A DNA stretch of 64,000 bases from Bedellia somnulentella (GCA_963576735.1 OY755183.1:15829213-15893212); one strand, 5' to 3'. Positions 11,185 to 22,424 are shown, counted from the stretch's first letter. Notes: generated by a model not told the origin, from the letters alone. Program-made: numbers and translations.

Positions 11185-11760
11185 AAAACCTTTACAGACT
11201 TAAAAAAATCTGATATCCATGTCTATGCAAAACAAACTGGTTTCCACTTTCCCAAAAAATATTGTATACTAGCTAGTACAAAATCAATCCAGTCATAAAG
11301 AAAGGATTGGTAGATAATAATATAAAACAATTATTCTATCACTTATGGAAGTTAATAAGAGAAAAGTTGATAAAATAAAGAACCGATGTTTACATCGCTT
11401 ACCAATAAAAATCACCTAACGCCCCACTTTCGATTTCTGAGACCTTTTCAAATATTCTGAGTTTATTCCGACGAAATTTAAGAAAACTTCACTCGCTTAA
11501 AAAAGACCGACATTAAAGTCCCGTCTATACAAACGATTCCTTCCCCAGACTGTAACATGACTGTATGCTAATACAATATCACTCCAATAATAAAGGATTG
11601 GTCCCAAATAACATCATCAAATAAACAAATATAAAAAAAAACTGTCATTTATGGAAGTTAATAGGAGAATAGTTGACAAAATAAAGAACTGATGTTCACA
11701 TCGCTCAGCAGACTCATCACTTAAAATCCCGACATCCTCACACTGTACGAGATGGGTGAC
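11185..11760. repeat. Old tandem duplication (~300 bp) carrying SINE-A remnants
   Basis: The segments 11185-11440 and 11480-11760 share AAAACCTTTACAGACTTAAA versus AAAACTTCACTCGCTTAAAA, GTCTATGCAAAAC versus GTCTATACAAAC, AAAGGATTGGT, and TTATGGAAGTTAATA followed by GATAAAATAAAGAAC. The last part of each is an inverted, decayed SINE-A. Divergence is high, so the duplication is old. Confidence 0.65.
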
Positions 11761-13290
11761 GACTATTCTAATCCGACTTTGCACAGAAAAAATCCCGAAA
11801 AACTTTGTAACTAATCAAACCATTCCATTACTCCAACATTATCTGGCAAAAAATAAACGAAACACATACTTCCATTCCGTCGAAAAACGCTATCAAAAAA
11901 CACCTATTACTGCTACATTTCGCTACAAAGCGTCCAATTTAATGTCAGCTACAAACCCGTCTTGCCTCACAGCTCTTCCCCACCCCTTAGCTAGATCTCA
12001 TTTCATTAAAAGAATGTCTCGTTTCAGAGTTCCCATCTCAAAATATCATAGCAAAGGTCATCACATTGTTACAAAATAAAGCAGTCTGCTGGGAACTGTA
12101 TTTGGGTTAATTTTTAACGAATTTAGCGATCGGTAACTTGGAGACTTAGAGAACATTAAACCTAAAATTAATAAAGCTTACTATGTATTTGTAACTCTTT
12201 ATTTCGTAGTATAACGCTGACATCTAGTTTTAGATGTTCATTGTTTAACCCGCTAAAAGTAGTTGATAAAAATATTAATAAGAAATTTTAATTAAACTTC
12301 AAAAATGATTCTTCAAGATCTTATTTGTTTCAGTATGTGTGCCACAATTGGCAAATAAATACATTCTGCCATTTTAAGTCTTGCAAAGCTTACTAGTATT
12401 CTGTATACTTAAATGTCATCGAGGACCGTAGCATAAGGCATATGAGAGTTAAATATTTCAAGATGGAACCCTTAAAAATTTTCTCATGTGAGGAATTACA
12501 GAAATTACTTTTATGTAAAACTATACTTTTTAAAAATCTCAAATCATGGACCACCAACTAGAAAACTGACAAACATTCGACAAATAGTAACAAGGCAGAA
12601 TAGCCCCCAGGTATACTGCACACAGTTGATACGAGCTCAGATAAGATACGCTCATTTGTGTAATGCACTACTCTGGGCCGCACTGGCTGAGAGCCAGGAC
12701 GTTTCCCCCGAGGGGTAAACAGACGACGGGATTCGTGACTCCATCTATTGCATTCGATGTATGCTTTTTGCGAATACGTTTATAGGAAAAGCCTGTCCGG
12801 GCAACAGCGAGCACCATTACATGACTAAGCAGTACCCGAGTTGTATTCTGAATGAATGCTCTTGCAAGTAGGTAGTGTGTTTCTAGTGGCTAACATGATC
12901 TGCGTATTATGTCCGTGTATATTTATTTATTTATACCGCAAAGTTTATATTTTAGCAATTTAATGATATCGTTTTTTTTATGAAAGTAAACTTATTTTTT
13001 ATTTATCCTTTACCTCGCCATCATTTCCTCTATGTACAACTAAAGGCGGCTGATGATTATTTAGTTTTCGATATAACTATCAGAAAACTCTTTTGGCTTC
13101 AAATTATGAAAATAGAAAAGCATTAAAAAGCTGTACTCCATAAATGAACTTACCGGTAATTTTTTTCTTAATGTACCATTTAAATTATTCGTAGTTACCT
13201 GGAAAAAAAAAGGAGAAAATAACTTAAACAGTCAATAGGCAACTAACAACTAATTTATAGATCCTGAATATCTATTATATTACTATAATA
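11761..13290. other. Long stretch without a recognised gene
   Basis: Open frames at 11756-12079 (107 codons) and 12488-12718 (76 codons) have no recognisable domain. The first begins inside a SINE-A remnant and has repeat-like composition. A patch at 12640-12870 with CCCCCGAGGGGTAAAC may be an old SINE-B relative. Confidence 0.45.
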
Positions 13291-13540
13291 GCTGTGTAGT
13301 GTCGGCTTAGAATAGCACTACCCCATTTCTTCCGGTGGGAGTATGTGAGAGGCGACTAACGGTATTGGGGCTATTAAGGGATTTTTTGGGCGATGCGGTT
13401 GGAGACCCATCACCAACAATCTTTATTTCACCATCTTTTCCCCATTCAATTTTCAAAAGTGGCTGAGGAATTTCAAATTACCTAGCTCTGGCTACCCCAT
13501 TAAGAGATTTATAGCCTTGAGTATATGTATGTATGTATGT
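13291..13540 (+). repeat. SINE-A, full-length copy
   Basis: Complete from GCTGTGTAGTGTCGG to the TATG tail. Confidence 0.9.
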
Positions 13541-13610
13541 ACAATTTCTGATATGAGATTAAGAGGTTTTCCGTGGTGGTATAACGTGTAATAAGTGCAA
13601 AGTGTGAGTT

Positions 13611-13730
13611 GCCGGCACTACACCGCAATACCTATTCTATTAACTCTTTATTTACCCTTAGTCACCTCTTACGACACCCGTGGGTAGAAAAGGGTAGTAA
13701 CATTCTAAGCCACTATTGGCATTCTGATGT
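13611..13730 (-). repeat. SINE-A 5' fragments
   Basis: GCCGGCACTACACCGC at 13611-13627, and a second 5' piece at 13655-13720 with ACGACACCCGTGGGTAGAAA. The order suggests two overlapping truncated copies. Confidence 0.6.
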
Positions 13731-13731
13731 G

Positions 13732-13797
13732 AAGTGTCGGCTTAGAATAGCACTGCCACATTTCTTCCCGTGGGTGTACGTAAGAGGTATGTATGTT
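13732..13797 (+). repeat. SINE-A, internally deleted to ~65 bp
   Basis: The 5' end runs to GGTGTACGTAAGAGG and is joined directly to TATGTATGT. The middle ~180 bp are missing. Confidence 0.7.
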
Positions 13798-14714
13798 ATT
13801 ATTAAAAATAGTTTGCTAGATTTTAGAACACAGCGGGAAATCTGTATTTTTTTAGGGTTTCAAATCTTATATATAGCAATTAAATATTATGGCCTAATAC
13901 TTTCCTCCACAAACAAATAAAACTCTCTCATATGTCCCTTCACTAGGGGACTACGATTGTATGAAAAATGGCTGTGCTATTTCGTACTAAAAGGTGTCAT
14001 AGCAAAACCTGAGTGTTCGGAACGTTTTTGGTACCTATAACTTAGTTTGCTTTGAAGTTGAAAATATTCTGAGTGAACATTTTGAAATTCTCTTAACCCG
14101 CCAGCACCCGCGCCTTAAAAAATTACATAGGCACTCGCGTGTAGAGCATTTTGCTCACGTTTATGAATGTCATTAAATGCAAATTTTACCAAAAAATAGC
14201 AATAAAAAAATATTTTATTTAATAAAACACACATTATTTTTTCTAGAAAATATGTATTCAAAAAGTTAACAATATTAAATATACAAATAACTGATTGTAA
14301 ATCATATCACGTCTTGTTATTTATTAATCGAATTAATTGTTAATACGAAATAAATCTGCCGCCAGTATATTTTTTACTTTTATAGTTTAACAGTAAAAAA
14401 TACAGACTTTTAGTAACCATGTATTTGGAACCAAGATATACATTTCTGAAAATACATTAAGATTTTCAGGCAGTCGGTTTTAAGAAACCGAATATCACTT
14501 CACGTATAAAAGCTAAATGAATGAGTGGTTGTGTTTATATTCCGTTTGAAACGTATTTCTGATAACGACTATATTTTGGACGAACGCCAAAACTCGTATG
14601 GTTTCAAACGCAGTGCGGCCTTATCCGAAGGCTTTTATATTTCCAAATAGGTTGAACAGATAAAGTTTTAAAGTATCATAAGTTTGAGTGTTATTGTTTT
14701 GTATTGAAACGTTG
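13798..14714. other. No gene seen
   Basis: Very AT-rich, no coding region or repeat family recognised. TTTTCAGGCAGTCGGTTTTA at 14464 resembles a 3' splice site but no open frame follows. Confidence 0.5.
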
Positions 14715-14723
14715 GTCTATTAT

Positions 14724-14975
14724 ATAGCCGTGTAGTGTCGGCTTAGAATAACACTACCCCATTTCTACCCGTGGGTGATCGTAAGAGGCGACTAAGGGTA
14801 CAGGGGCTTATTAAGTGATTTTTGGGCGATGTGGTTAGAGACCCGTCACCAAAAACATTTATTATTACCATCTTTTCCCCAATCAACTTCCAAAAGTGGC
14901 TGAGGATTTTTTCATTCCAAAGCTCTGGCTACCCCGTTAAGGGATTTATAGCCGTGAGTATATGTATGTATGTAT
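14724..14975 (+). repeat. SINE-A, full-length copy with target-site duplication
   Basis: Flanked by GTCTATTAT at 14715-14723 and 14976-14984. Carries the CCGTGGGTGATCG variant also seen at 5385 and 7654. Confidence 0.9.
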
Positions 14976-14984
14976 GTCTATTAT

Positions 14985-15426
14985 CGAAATTCACTGTTCT
15001 ACATAGAAACTTGTGTAACACTCACAGATGAGATAAGAGAATAACAACGGTATATAATTCTCATTCTGAAAGGAGTAGGTGTAGGCCTGATCACGTTTTT
15101 AAACCATGTCTGTCTTCGAGACGGTTCACTTTTGACTGAGCTACCGAGATGTATTTTCTTAACACAACCCAACGGTTTTCACCCCGAAAGTTCCAATCCA
15201 AAGGTTGGGCAGGTAAAATATCAATTCGTAACATCACGTGACATTTTGGCGCCCGATGTTTAGAATAGCACATTTAGCTTAGGCAGTGAACTAATCTCGT
15301 AACAAGCGGGCTTATTTTCTTAACTAAAACAACATAAACCCAACAAGCCATCTATCGCCATATATATGTTGGTCTTTTTTTTTATTTAATTTTTGGAGTT
15401 TAAGAGACAAATAAAAATCTTCTATT
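14985..15426. other. No gene seen
   Basis: A short stretch near 15220-15260 (AACATCACGTGACATTTTGG) resembles SINE-B. The - strand frame at 15091-15273 has no recognisable domain. Confidence 0.45.
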
Positions 15427-15742
15427 TATAACATAACATAACATAAACGTTCACGCCGAATATCCCCGAAGGGGTTGGCAGAGGTACTAATACTTCTGAA
15501 CATCACGTGACATTGTCACCTAGTGTTCAGAGTACCCACGTTTTGCATGGACAGTGTAGTGTTATAGGGGGCAGGCCTATCGCCGTTTTGTACGAATACA
15601 CTGTCACATGACTAAGTACAACTCAGTCATGTGGATTTCCTCACGATGTTTTCCCTCACCGTTAACAACCGTGATAAATTAACCACACATAAGTCTTTAC
15701 AAAAGACAAATTGGTGTAGGCCCGACCCGGGATTCGAACACT
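15427..15742 (-). repeat. SINE-B, near-full-length copy
   Basis: Inverted copy from ATAACATAACATAAACGTTC to the B-box region CGGGATTCGAAC. The tRNA-like head is truncated and abuts the palindrome that follows. Confidence 0.85.
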
Positions 15743-15770
15743 AGTCGTTTGCACGATAACCGGTGTTCTA

Positions 15771-16032
15771 GGGCCAGCGCTGACTGCCGGCATGGCGTGG
15801 CATGGCATGGCAAAGGATTTCGGTACAGATATAGCATTTTTAATCTTATTACCATGAGTATAGAATTCATTTTACTTCATTTTGACACAACGATGCCGAC
15901 GTTCTGTCCTACCGCAGCCTCCCTCGGCATCGTTGTGTCAAAATGAATTCTATATGCATGGCAATAAGACTAAAAATGCTGTATCTGTACCGAAATCCTT
16001 TGCCATGCCATGCTGGCAGTGAGCGCCGGCCC
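15771..16032. repeat. Large palindrome (foldback), arms 109-129 bp
   Basis: The arm 15771-15899 matches the reverse complement of 15924-16032. Examples are GGATTTCGGTACAGATA against TATCTGTACCGAAATCC-type sequence, and GACACAACGATGCCGA against TCGGCATCGTTGTGTC. The spacer is 24 nt (15900-15923). The left arm has one extra ACTTCATTTT and one extra TGGCATGGC repeat. No transposase lies inside. The outer flank has a tRNA-like GTGATAGCTCAATGGGT (- strand, about 16040-16056), so an inverted dimer of a SINE is one explanation. Confidence 0.9.
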
Positions 16033-16091
16033 TTACCCATTGAGCTATCACGTCGTCTTCTATTTATTTATCCCCATATTCATCATCGTCA

Positions 16092-16167
16092 TACCCGGGA
16101 GTTGAACCGGGGTCGTTGTCACGTTGGCATTGTCCGCGGTCACTCACCGAGCCATCGCGCGCATGCT
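16092..16167 (-). repeat. tRNA-like segment (SINE head or tRNA pseudogene)
   Basis: Read on the - strand it has GATGGCTCGGTGAGTGACCG and a B box CCCGGTTCAACTCCCGGG with a 5-bp T stem. The upstream part does not fold into a convincing acceptor stem, so I treat it as repeat-derived. Confidence 0.5.
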
Positions 16168-16532
16168 AATTATTTGCGAACATAACGCGAACATACTAAC
16201 TACTGTGTAACTTGTTTGAACAATTTGGTTTGTAGAGAAGTTGTAAAATAGTAGAAGAGCTAGTAAAAGAGAAATAATTAGAGAAAATACAAGACCTTAC
16301 AAATTATATATATGAATATTTTTTTTTTATAAAAAAACCACAATGGGTGTGAGTATAAGTAAAAAATTCAACCTCCAAAAAACTTGAAAAAACACAAGGT
16401 TATTGTAATTATTAACATATTTAAAACTTTAAAATAACTGCTCAAAGCTTATTATATTCATAACAGACAAACAAAAAACAAATCTACCCCCTTTATAATA
16501 AGTATATAGAAAAAAGAAACAAAATCATAACA
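16168..16532. other. No gene seen
   Basis: AT-rich. AATGGGTGTGAGTATAAGTA at 16343 is a trace of a LINE-A tail. Confidence 0.45.
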
Positions 16533-16545
16533 GTAACATCATCAA

Positions 16546-16783
16546 TTGCTGTGTAGTGTCGGCTTAGAATAGCACTACCCTGTTTCTACCGATGGGTGTA
16601 CGTAAGAGGCGACTAACGGTATTGGGGCTTTTAAGGGATTTTTGGGCGATGCGGTTGGAGACCCATCACCTTTATTTTACCATCTTTCCCCACTCAACTT
16701 TCCAAACGTGGCTGAGGAATTTCGAATTCCTCAGCTCTGGCTACCCCTTCTAGGGATTTAAAACCGTGAGTATATGTATGTAT
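16546..16783 (+). repeat. SINE-A with 13-bp target-site duplication
   Basis: Flanked by GTAACATCATCAA (16533-16545 and 16784-16796). A small deletion removed the CAACAA after CATCAC. Confidence 0.92.
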
Positions 16784-17114
16784 GTAACATCATCAAAATC
16801 CATCACGAGCAAACTTTTTTCACCAATCACATGACTCCCTACGAAACTAATCAATCTTAATCTCATGGTCTTCGAAGTGCTCTTACGATTCCAGTACTCA
16901 GCTAAGCGACCCTTTAACTTACGATTAATTAATATGAATTCCGTTCACCCCCGTAGTCAATTAATTTGAAAGCTTTCTCAATCGCTAATTAACTTAGTTT
17001 GATAATGTGGTTGGAAGTTATTCGGGATTATCAATCTGAGTTTTGAGGAAAAAGTTTGTTAATCCCAGTAAAATACTTAATTTATTGAATGGATACTTAA
17101 AGAATATTATTTAT

Positions 17115-17364
17115 GCTGTGTAGTGCCGGCTTAGAATAGCACTACCCCATTTCTTCCGGTGGGTGTACGTAAGAGGCGACTAACGGTATTGGGGGCTTTT
17201 AAGGGATTTTTGGGCGATGTGGTTGGAGACTCATCACCGAAAACCTTTATTTTACCATCTTTTCCCCACTAAAATTTCCAAACGTGGCTGAGGAATTTCC
17301 AATTCCTTAGCTCTGGCTACCCCTTCTAGGGATTTATAGCCGTGAGTATATGTATGTATGTATG
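17115..17364 (+). repeat. SINE-A with 10-bp target-site duplication
   Basis: 250 bp flanked by TATTATTTAT (17105-17114 and 17365-17374). Intact over its full length. Confidence 0.92.
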
Positions 17365-17670
17365 TATTATTTATCAAAAAAGAGCTGAGTCTGCTTAAAA
17401 TGGTGCTAAACAGCTTTTGAACATCTTTTCCAAATTCATTTTCAAAAAGTGGCTGAGGTGTTTTAAATTCTAAGGGTAATAGAATATTCGATAATGTAGT
17501 ATGACTTAATTGTTCGGTAGTATTTGCAATTGTTGAATATACTGTTCAATATTATAGTGACCGTATAGTCATAACATAACCATTCGAATATCACTAGTAG
17601 AAAGTGAAGAGAGCTCTCTAGCACATGAATCATAATCACACCGCATTAATGGCGAAAATTTATATAAGGA

Positions 17671-18175
17671 AGCTGTGAAGTGTCGGCTTACAATGTCACT
17701 ACCCCTTTCTACCCATGGGTGTCTTAAGACGGCGACTAAGGGTATGGGGCTTTTTAAGGGGTTTTTAGGCGATGCGCTTGCAGACCCATCACAAACGATA
17801 CTTTATTCTTCTTTGTTGTCACTCTACCATGGTACTGACTGAAAATTAGTGTTGGGAGTCAAACGATTCTCAACGTAATGCTGAGTCAGTACCAATTCGC
17901 TGTTGCAGTGGCGCAAAGGACTTAGAATTAGTATTAATTAGTTTGTTTTTGTTAAGTTTTTATTTAATATTGTGTTTATTTTAAGTTATTTTAATAGTTA
18001 TTATTTATATTATTACTTTTTGTTTGTATGTTTTTTGTGCCACACATGGCGAATAAACGTCTTTCTTTCTTTCTTTCTATTCTTAACAAAATTTCAAATG
18101 TGGCTGAGGAGCGGAGGTTCTAGCTCTAAAGCTCTGGCTACCCCTTTTTGGGATTTATGGCAGAGAGTAATCGTA
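17671..18175 (+). repeat. SINE-A, older subfamily, split by an insertion
   Basis: The 5' part is 17671-17815. The 3' part resumes at about 18082 with CAAATGTGGCTGAGG and ends GGCAGAGAGTAATCGTATG. A decayed SINE-A trace also lies just upstream at 17420-17475. Confidence 0.75.
17816..18081 (+). mobile_element. Retroposed element with a TTTC tail, inside SINE-A
   Basis: Contains a hairpin (GGTACTGACT ... AGTCAGTACC at 17831-17900) and ends GCGAATAAACG followed by (TCTT)n at 18059-18079. The tail and lack of a frame indicate a SINE or a truncated LINE. The interrupted SINE-A continues on either side. Confidence 0.6.
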
Positions 18176-18181
18176 TGTATG

Positions 18182-18644
18182 TTATTCCAAGCGGTTTTTA
18201 TTTCCCACCCTAAAATATTGCTGGTCGCTCGAGATGACTCGCACTTGGCCACTTTTGAGAATCTAACCTTAAGAACAGACAAACTAAAACAAGAATCAAC
18301 TATTATTATCTGTTAGATTCAATCACGAAACACTAGCATCAAATGTGATAAGTTTAACAGCGTGCGCCTAAACATCGGTTTCCGGATTTCCCGGTTATAT
18401 CCAGTCATAACCGGGTATGCCCGGTTGTCCGGCTACGTAACGTTCCGTCCAGATGTTGCCGACAACAGCTGCAATTTATAGCCTCAATCTGCGGTTTTAC
18501 TTCCAGAACTATCGACGAACAACATTGTGTCGCTTTGAAGTAATTTTACTGTTCATTTCTTTTACGGAGTCGTCAAATACTTTATCTGACAGATATTGGA
18601 AGCTTATAAAAAGTACACTTAAGCTCTAAGATACGTACATTTGG
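18182..18644. other. No gene seen
   Basis: At 18375-18435 CCGG-rich motifs recur (CCCGGTTATA, CATAACCGGG, GCCCGGTTGTCCGG), giving a small inverted repeat. No coding region is recognised. Confidence 0.5.
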
Positions 18645-18722
18645 TCACGCCTTTAATTACCATTTGGGATGGACAGAGACTATCGCTCGATAATTTGTAC
18701 GATCTTAACAAACCTCTCACTC
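18645..18722 (-). mobile_element. LINE-A 3' fragment, decayed
   Basis: Inverted end piece with TGGACAGAGACTATCGCTCG and TTGTACGATCTTAACAAACC. Confidence 0.65.
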
Positions 18723-18780
18723 TTTATCTCTCTCTCGGTCATTCTGTTTCTTATATATCTTAAAAGTAGGTGCGCCTTAG

Positions 18781-19030
18781 GTAAGCTGTGTGTCGGCTTA
18801 GAATAGCACTACCGCATTTCTTCCGGTGGGTGTACGTAAGAGGCGACTAACGGTATTGGGGCTTTTTAAGGGATTTTTGGGCGATGCGGTTGGAGACCCA
18901 TCACCAACAACCTTTATTCTACCATCTTTTCCCCACTCAACTTCCAAAAGTGGCCGAGAAATTTCTAATTTCTCAGCTCTGGCTACCCCTTTTAGGGATT
19001 TATAGCCGTGAGTATATGTATGTATGTATG
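18781..19030 (+). repeat. SINE-A with 14-bp target-site duplication
   Basis: Flanked by TAGGTGCGCCTTAG (18767-18780) and TAGGTACGCCTTAG (19031-19044), one mismatch. Two bases are lost in the GTGTAGTG block. Confidence 0.9.
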
Positions 19031-19153
19031 TAGGTACGCCTTAGATTAATAAGACATGTCTGATTTTATAGATAAACTTAAAACCAGCTTTAATTTGGCC
19101 CTCTGTTCAATATTTTCATAACTACTTAATAAAAGAGATAAAAAGATTAAGCA

Positions 19154-19300
19154 GGATTATTTCTAATAAATAAAGGAAAGAAAAATTTCGACACCAACGG
19201 GGATCGAACCCACGACCTGCGGGTATACGCCCCCGTCGCTCTGCCAATTGACATATGGTGTCAATGGCTTCTAGTGTGAAATCGTTCTTTCCTTTATTTT
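19154..19300 (-). repeat. Element T copy with tRNA-like cloverleaf
   Basis: The - strand of 19190-19262 folds as a tRNA: acceptor stem GACACCA/TGGTGTC, A-box region with CAATTGGCAGAGC, CGGG/CCCG anticodon stem, and T arm GGGTTCGATCCCC. Flanks carry AATAAAGGAAAG on one side and CTTTCCTTTATT on the other, so the whole unit can fold back. The GCTC half of the D stem has become TGTC here. It is repeated elsewhere in the window, so I call it a repeat, not a working tRNA gene. Confidence 0.75.
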
Positions 19301-19607
19301 TTTACATTTCTTTAAGTAGTGTTAGCGTTCCTTACCTCCGATTTTTTTACGAATTTGTAATAGTTCGTACTAACTGGCCGGCCACCTATTCTCTGTGTGC
19401 TCAATGTAAGTTAACTAATAATTTTGATTGTATAGTATCACATTTTATTGGTTTAAACATAAAAAATAGTCATGATTTTATATGTCAGCATGTATTTAAC
19501 TTATTTATTTAACACACTTGGACCAAATTGAGAGTGTGCTCAAAAAGGCTGGCGTCCGAAGTATGAAGAATAAAAGAGCATGTATGAAAAGATTGATGGA
19601 TGTAAAC

Positions 19608-21362
19608 TAGGGCCTGCAAATATTCGAAATATTTTGATATTCGAATATTCGACTTTTTTCTTGGTAATATTCGAATTATTCGAATATTATTCGAATAATC
19701 AAAAAAGGCATCGACTGCTATTATAATCAGGTTTTTTATTGCCAGTGTAACTTAGGGTGACTTGCCGATGCGAGAAAAAACAGCGCTTAAGCTAAACTGA
19801 CTTTTGGGCTACAGAGGAAACGTCAAAAACAGCGAGATTTAGCACGCAGTTTAGTCTCGCATCAGCGTCACCCTTAGAGTCTAATTTCTCAGAATCAAAA
19901 ACAAATCTTAGTTTAAACAATCAGAATTTGGCCGCTAAGGTACAACCGCAGTCTTACTAATTAAAACACAGTCTTACAAATCAAAAAAATAACAAGTAAC
20001 TCACTTAGAATCTTTGATGTAAATATTAAATAACTCGACATAAGTGTAAAATTCTAAATATTATTTTTGGTTCTTCATAACGTCATTCACATCCATACGA
20101 CACATATTGCAAAGTTAAGTACCTACATTACAAAACTTAAAAGATTGAAAAGAAAAATATTCAACTAAGAAACTATAAAAAACAATTATTCATGAGATCA
20201 AACTTTGCATAAATAATATAAAATATGTTTTAGGACTTGAAATTAACGTTTTCCTTGATAGTGCGACCTGAGGAAACTCAGAGCGTCCAGGGAGTCATCT
20301 TTTAAGGAACACTTTAAGTGGTTACAGATATATATTGCGGATGAGAACACTCTTTCACACTCTACACTTGTAGGTGGTATACACATGAGGAAGTCATATG
20401 ATTGGCTCAAATATATTTGTCTAGGTCCTCCTCTGTCAAATAGCGCCATTTGCATTCGTTTACAATTCCTCTCTATCTGATAGATTAGCGGTAGATGTCA
20501 AAGGAGTTGCTGAAACGGTGTCATCTATCTGTCTTTTTAGTTGTTTTTTAAAGCTCATTTCAGGTTCGTCTGCTTCCCGGGCGGTCTCGCTGTGTTGCCG
20601 AAAATGAATTAAGGCCATATCATCTTCGTCATCATCTTGGTCCTGTTTTTTAACGTAGTATTTCTCGTTGATTTCGATGATTACTTCAACGATAGTGTTA
20701 TTTCCTGGTGATGGAAAGAAAGACGAAGCTGGCTCAGCGTTATATTTACTGGGATTGTGCAGATATTTCAAAGTGCAGATTAGGTTTTTCAGGCGTCTTT
20801 GAGCAATCCTTTCCTTGAGAGCTTTAAGTAATCTGTCACTAATAAAGCTGTTTGTCGCTTGAAGTTTTGCAACCATGAAATGCAGTGCTGTTTCTGCAGT
20901 AAGCAGATTTGCTTTTTCTTGACAGAGCGCCTCTACTGTTGCCTTTACAATATTGAGTGAAGTGGACAACTCTTGCAGTAAAGCCAGCTCAGCCGAAGTA
21001 AAGGTGATGTCATTCTTCAAATCAATCAGGGTTTTCATGACAGGGTCTTTCAGGGCCAAAAATCTCGTGACCAACGCTACTGCAAGAGTTCATGCAAACA
21101 AATGGCGGCCGCCTGCCCGCGCGGCCGGGCGAGCTCGTATTCTCGAGGTCCCGATCTTTTCCGAGCAGTTGCGAGCTTTGCCGAATCCTGTCGCGAAACG
21201 TTCGCGCGCGTAATTTAATTTTTATGGGTATTTTGGGCAAATCTAAGTTCTGAATTTGGCGTTTAGGAAATTGATCGAATATTCGAATATCGCAGATTCT
21301 GTATTCAAATATTCGAGCCAGTTTATTATTCGAATTATTCGAATATTCGAATGCAGGCCCTA
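19608..21362 (-). mobile_element. hAT-superfamily DNA transposon, 1755 bp, decayed
   Basis: Perfect 8-bp target-site duplication ATGTAAAC (19600-19607, 21363-21370). Terminal inverted repeats start TAGGGCCTGCA, and subterminal ATTCGAATATTCGA arrays lie at both ends. It encodes a partial transposase on the - strand. A GC-rich patch at 21100-21215 lies upstream of that frame. The zinc-finger and first catalytic regions are not present, so it looks internally deleted and non-autonomous. Confidence 0.93.
20243..21074 (-). pseudogene. hAT transposase, C-terminal part, frameshifted
   Basis: Two frames make up the remnant. The first (21074 to 20460, 204 codons) starts VTRFLALKDPVMKTLIDLKN and continues through an acidic linker (QDQDDDEDD). 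The second (20455 to 20243) contains the hAT C-terminal dimerisation motif PPTSVECERVFSSA and ends in LSFLRSHY. They are offset by one base near 20460-20480. The N-terminal BED finger and the start of the DDE region are missing, so no active enzyme is expected. Confidence 0.85.
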
Positions 21363-21672
21363 ATGTAAACGAAGCTAGAAAGGTTTGTCAGGATCGTGCG
21401 AAGTGGCGATCAATAGTCTCTGCCTACCCCAATGGGAAATGATGGCGTGAGTATATGTATGTATGTATTTAACTTAAAAAGTTTGCCGTGTTATATGGGC
21501 TGACGATGCAAAGAGAAAGAGGAATTCCAAAAGCTCCGACCTGCTAGTTTTGAGCCATGTTTATTCAATTGATTGATGAATTGATTGGCTATAACAAGAT
21601 TTAGGTTAGTGACTGTCACTCAGGTTGGAAACTATAACTAAATAAAGCCTAAACAAATAAATAAATAAATAT

Positions 21673-22241
21673 GCTGTGTAGTGTCGGCTTAGAATAACAC
21701 TACCCCATTTCTGCCGGTGGGTGTTCGTAAGAGGCGACTAACGGTATTGGGGCTTTTTTGGGCGATGCGGTTGGAGACCCATCACCAACATCCTTTATTT
21801 TGCCATCTTTTCTAGTAACTGGCTACCCCTTCTAGGGATTTATAGCCGTGAGTATATGTAAGTGACATGATAGTCCAGTGGGTAAGAACACCCGCCCGAA
21901 AAACAGAAGGGCGTGAGTTCCAATCCTGGGACGGGCCTACACCAATTTGTCTTTTCTAAAGTCATATGTGTGGTTAATTTATCATGGTTGCTAACGGTGA
22001 GGGAAAACATCGTGAGGAAACCCACATGGCTGAGTTGTACTTAGTCATGTGACAGTGTATTCGTACAAAACGGCGATAGGCCTGCCCCCTATCACGTGAG
22101 TACACTGTCTAAGCAAAACGTGGGTACCTTCTCTGGAAACTAGATGGCGCTTGCCATGTGAGTTCAGGAGTATTGGTATCTCTGCCAACCCCTTCGGGGA
22201 TAAAACGGCGTGAACGTTTATGTTATGTTATATGTATGTAA
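21673..22241 (+). repeat. SINE-A whose tail was hit by a SINE-B
   Basis: The body 21673-21860 has lost about 45 bp around the CCCCACTCAACTTCC block. Its TATG tail is broken by the SINE-B at 21861-22228 and resumes as TATATGTATGTAAATAAA. AAATAAA-type sequence flanks both sides of the nested pair. Confidence 0.85.
21861..22228 (+). repeat. SINE-B, full-length copy inside a SINE-A tail
   Basis: 368 bp with target-site duplication TATATGTA (21853-21860 and 22229-22236), which is SINE-A tail sequence. Nearly identical to the copies at 5879 and 22888. Confidence 0.92.
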
Positions 22242-22424
22242 ATAAAGCCAGGTGGCGAGGCATATCTTAGTTCGTGACTGACAGCTCGGTTGGAGCACGC
22301 ATTACATTGTTTATTTGAAACTAGTTATACCTCTTATCAGTTAAACGCAAAAATAGATGTACATACATAAATTGGCGATAAACTTGACGGTTTTCATCTG
22401 GATGGTAATCTAGTATTTATTTTA

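Larger units (their letters stand above)
19512..21463 (+). mobile_element. LINE-A 3' fragment split by a hAT transposon
   Basis: The left part 19512-19607 encodes LDQIESVLKKAGV...KRACMKRLMDV. The right part 21371-21463 continues EARKVCQDRAKW...SAYPNGK and the GTATATG tail. Joining them across one copy of the hAT duplication restores the frame. The LINE insertion itself is flanked by TGTATTTAACTTA (19491-19503 and 21464-21476), with eight extra bases at the 5' junction. Confidence 0.88.

Noticed and set aside
11756..12079. 107-codon open frame on +
   Set aside because: It starts within a decayed SINE-A, has no recognisable domain, and its composition is like the surrounding DNA.
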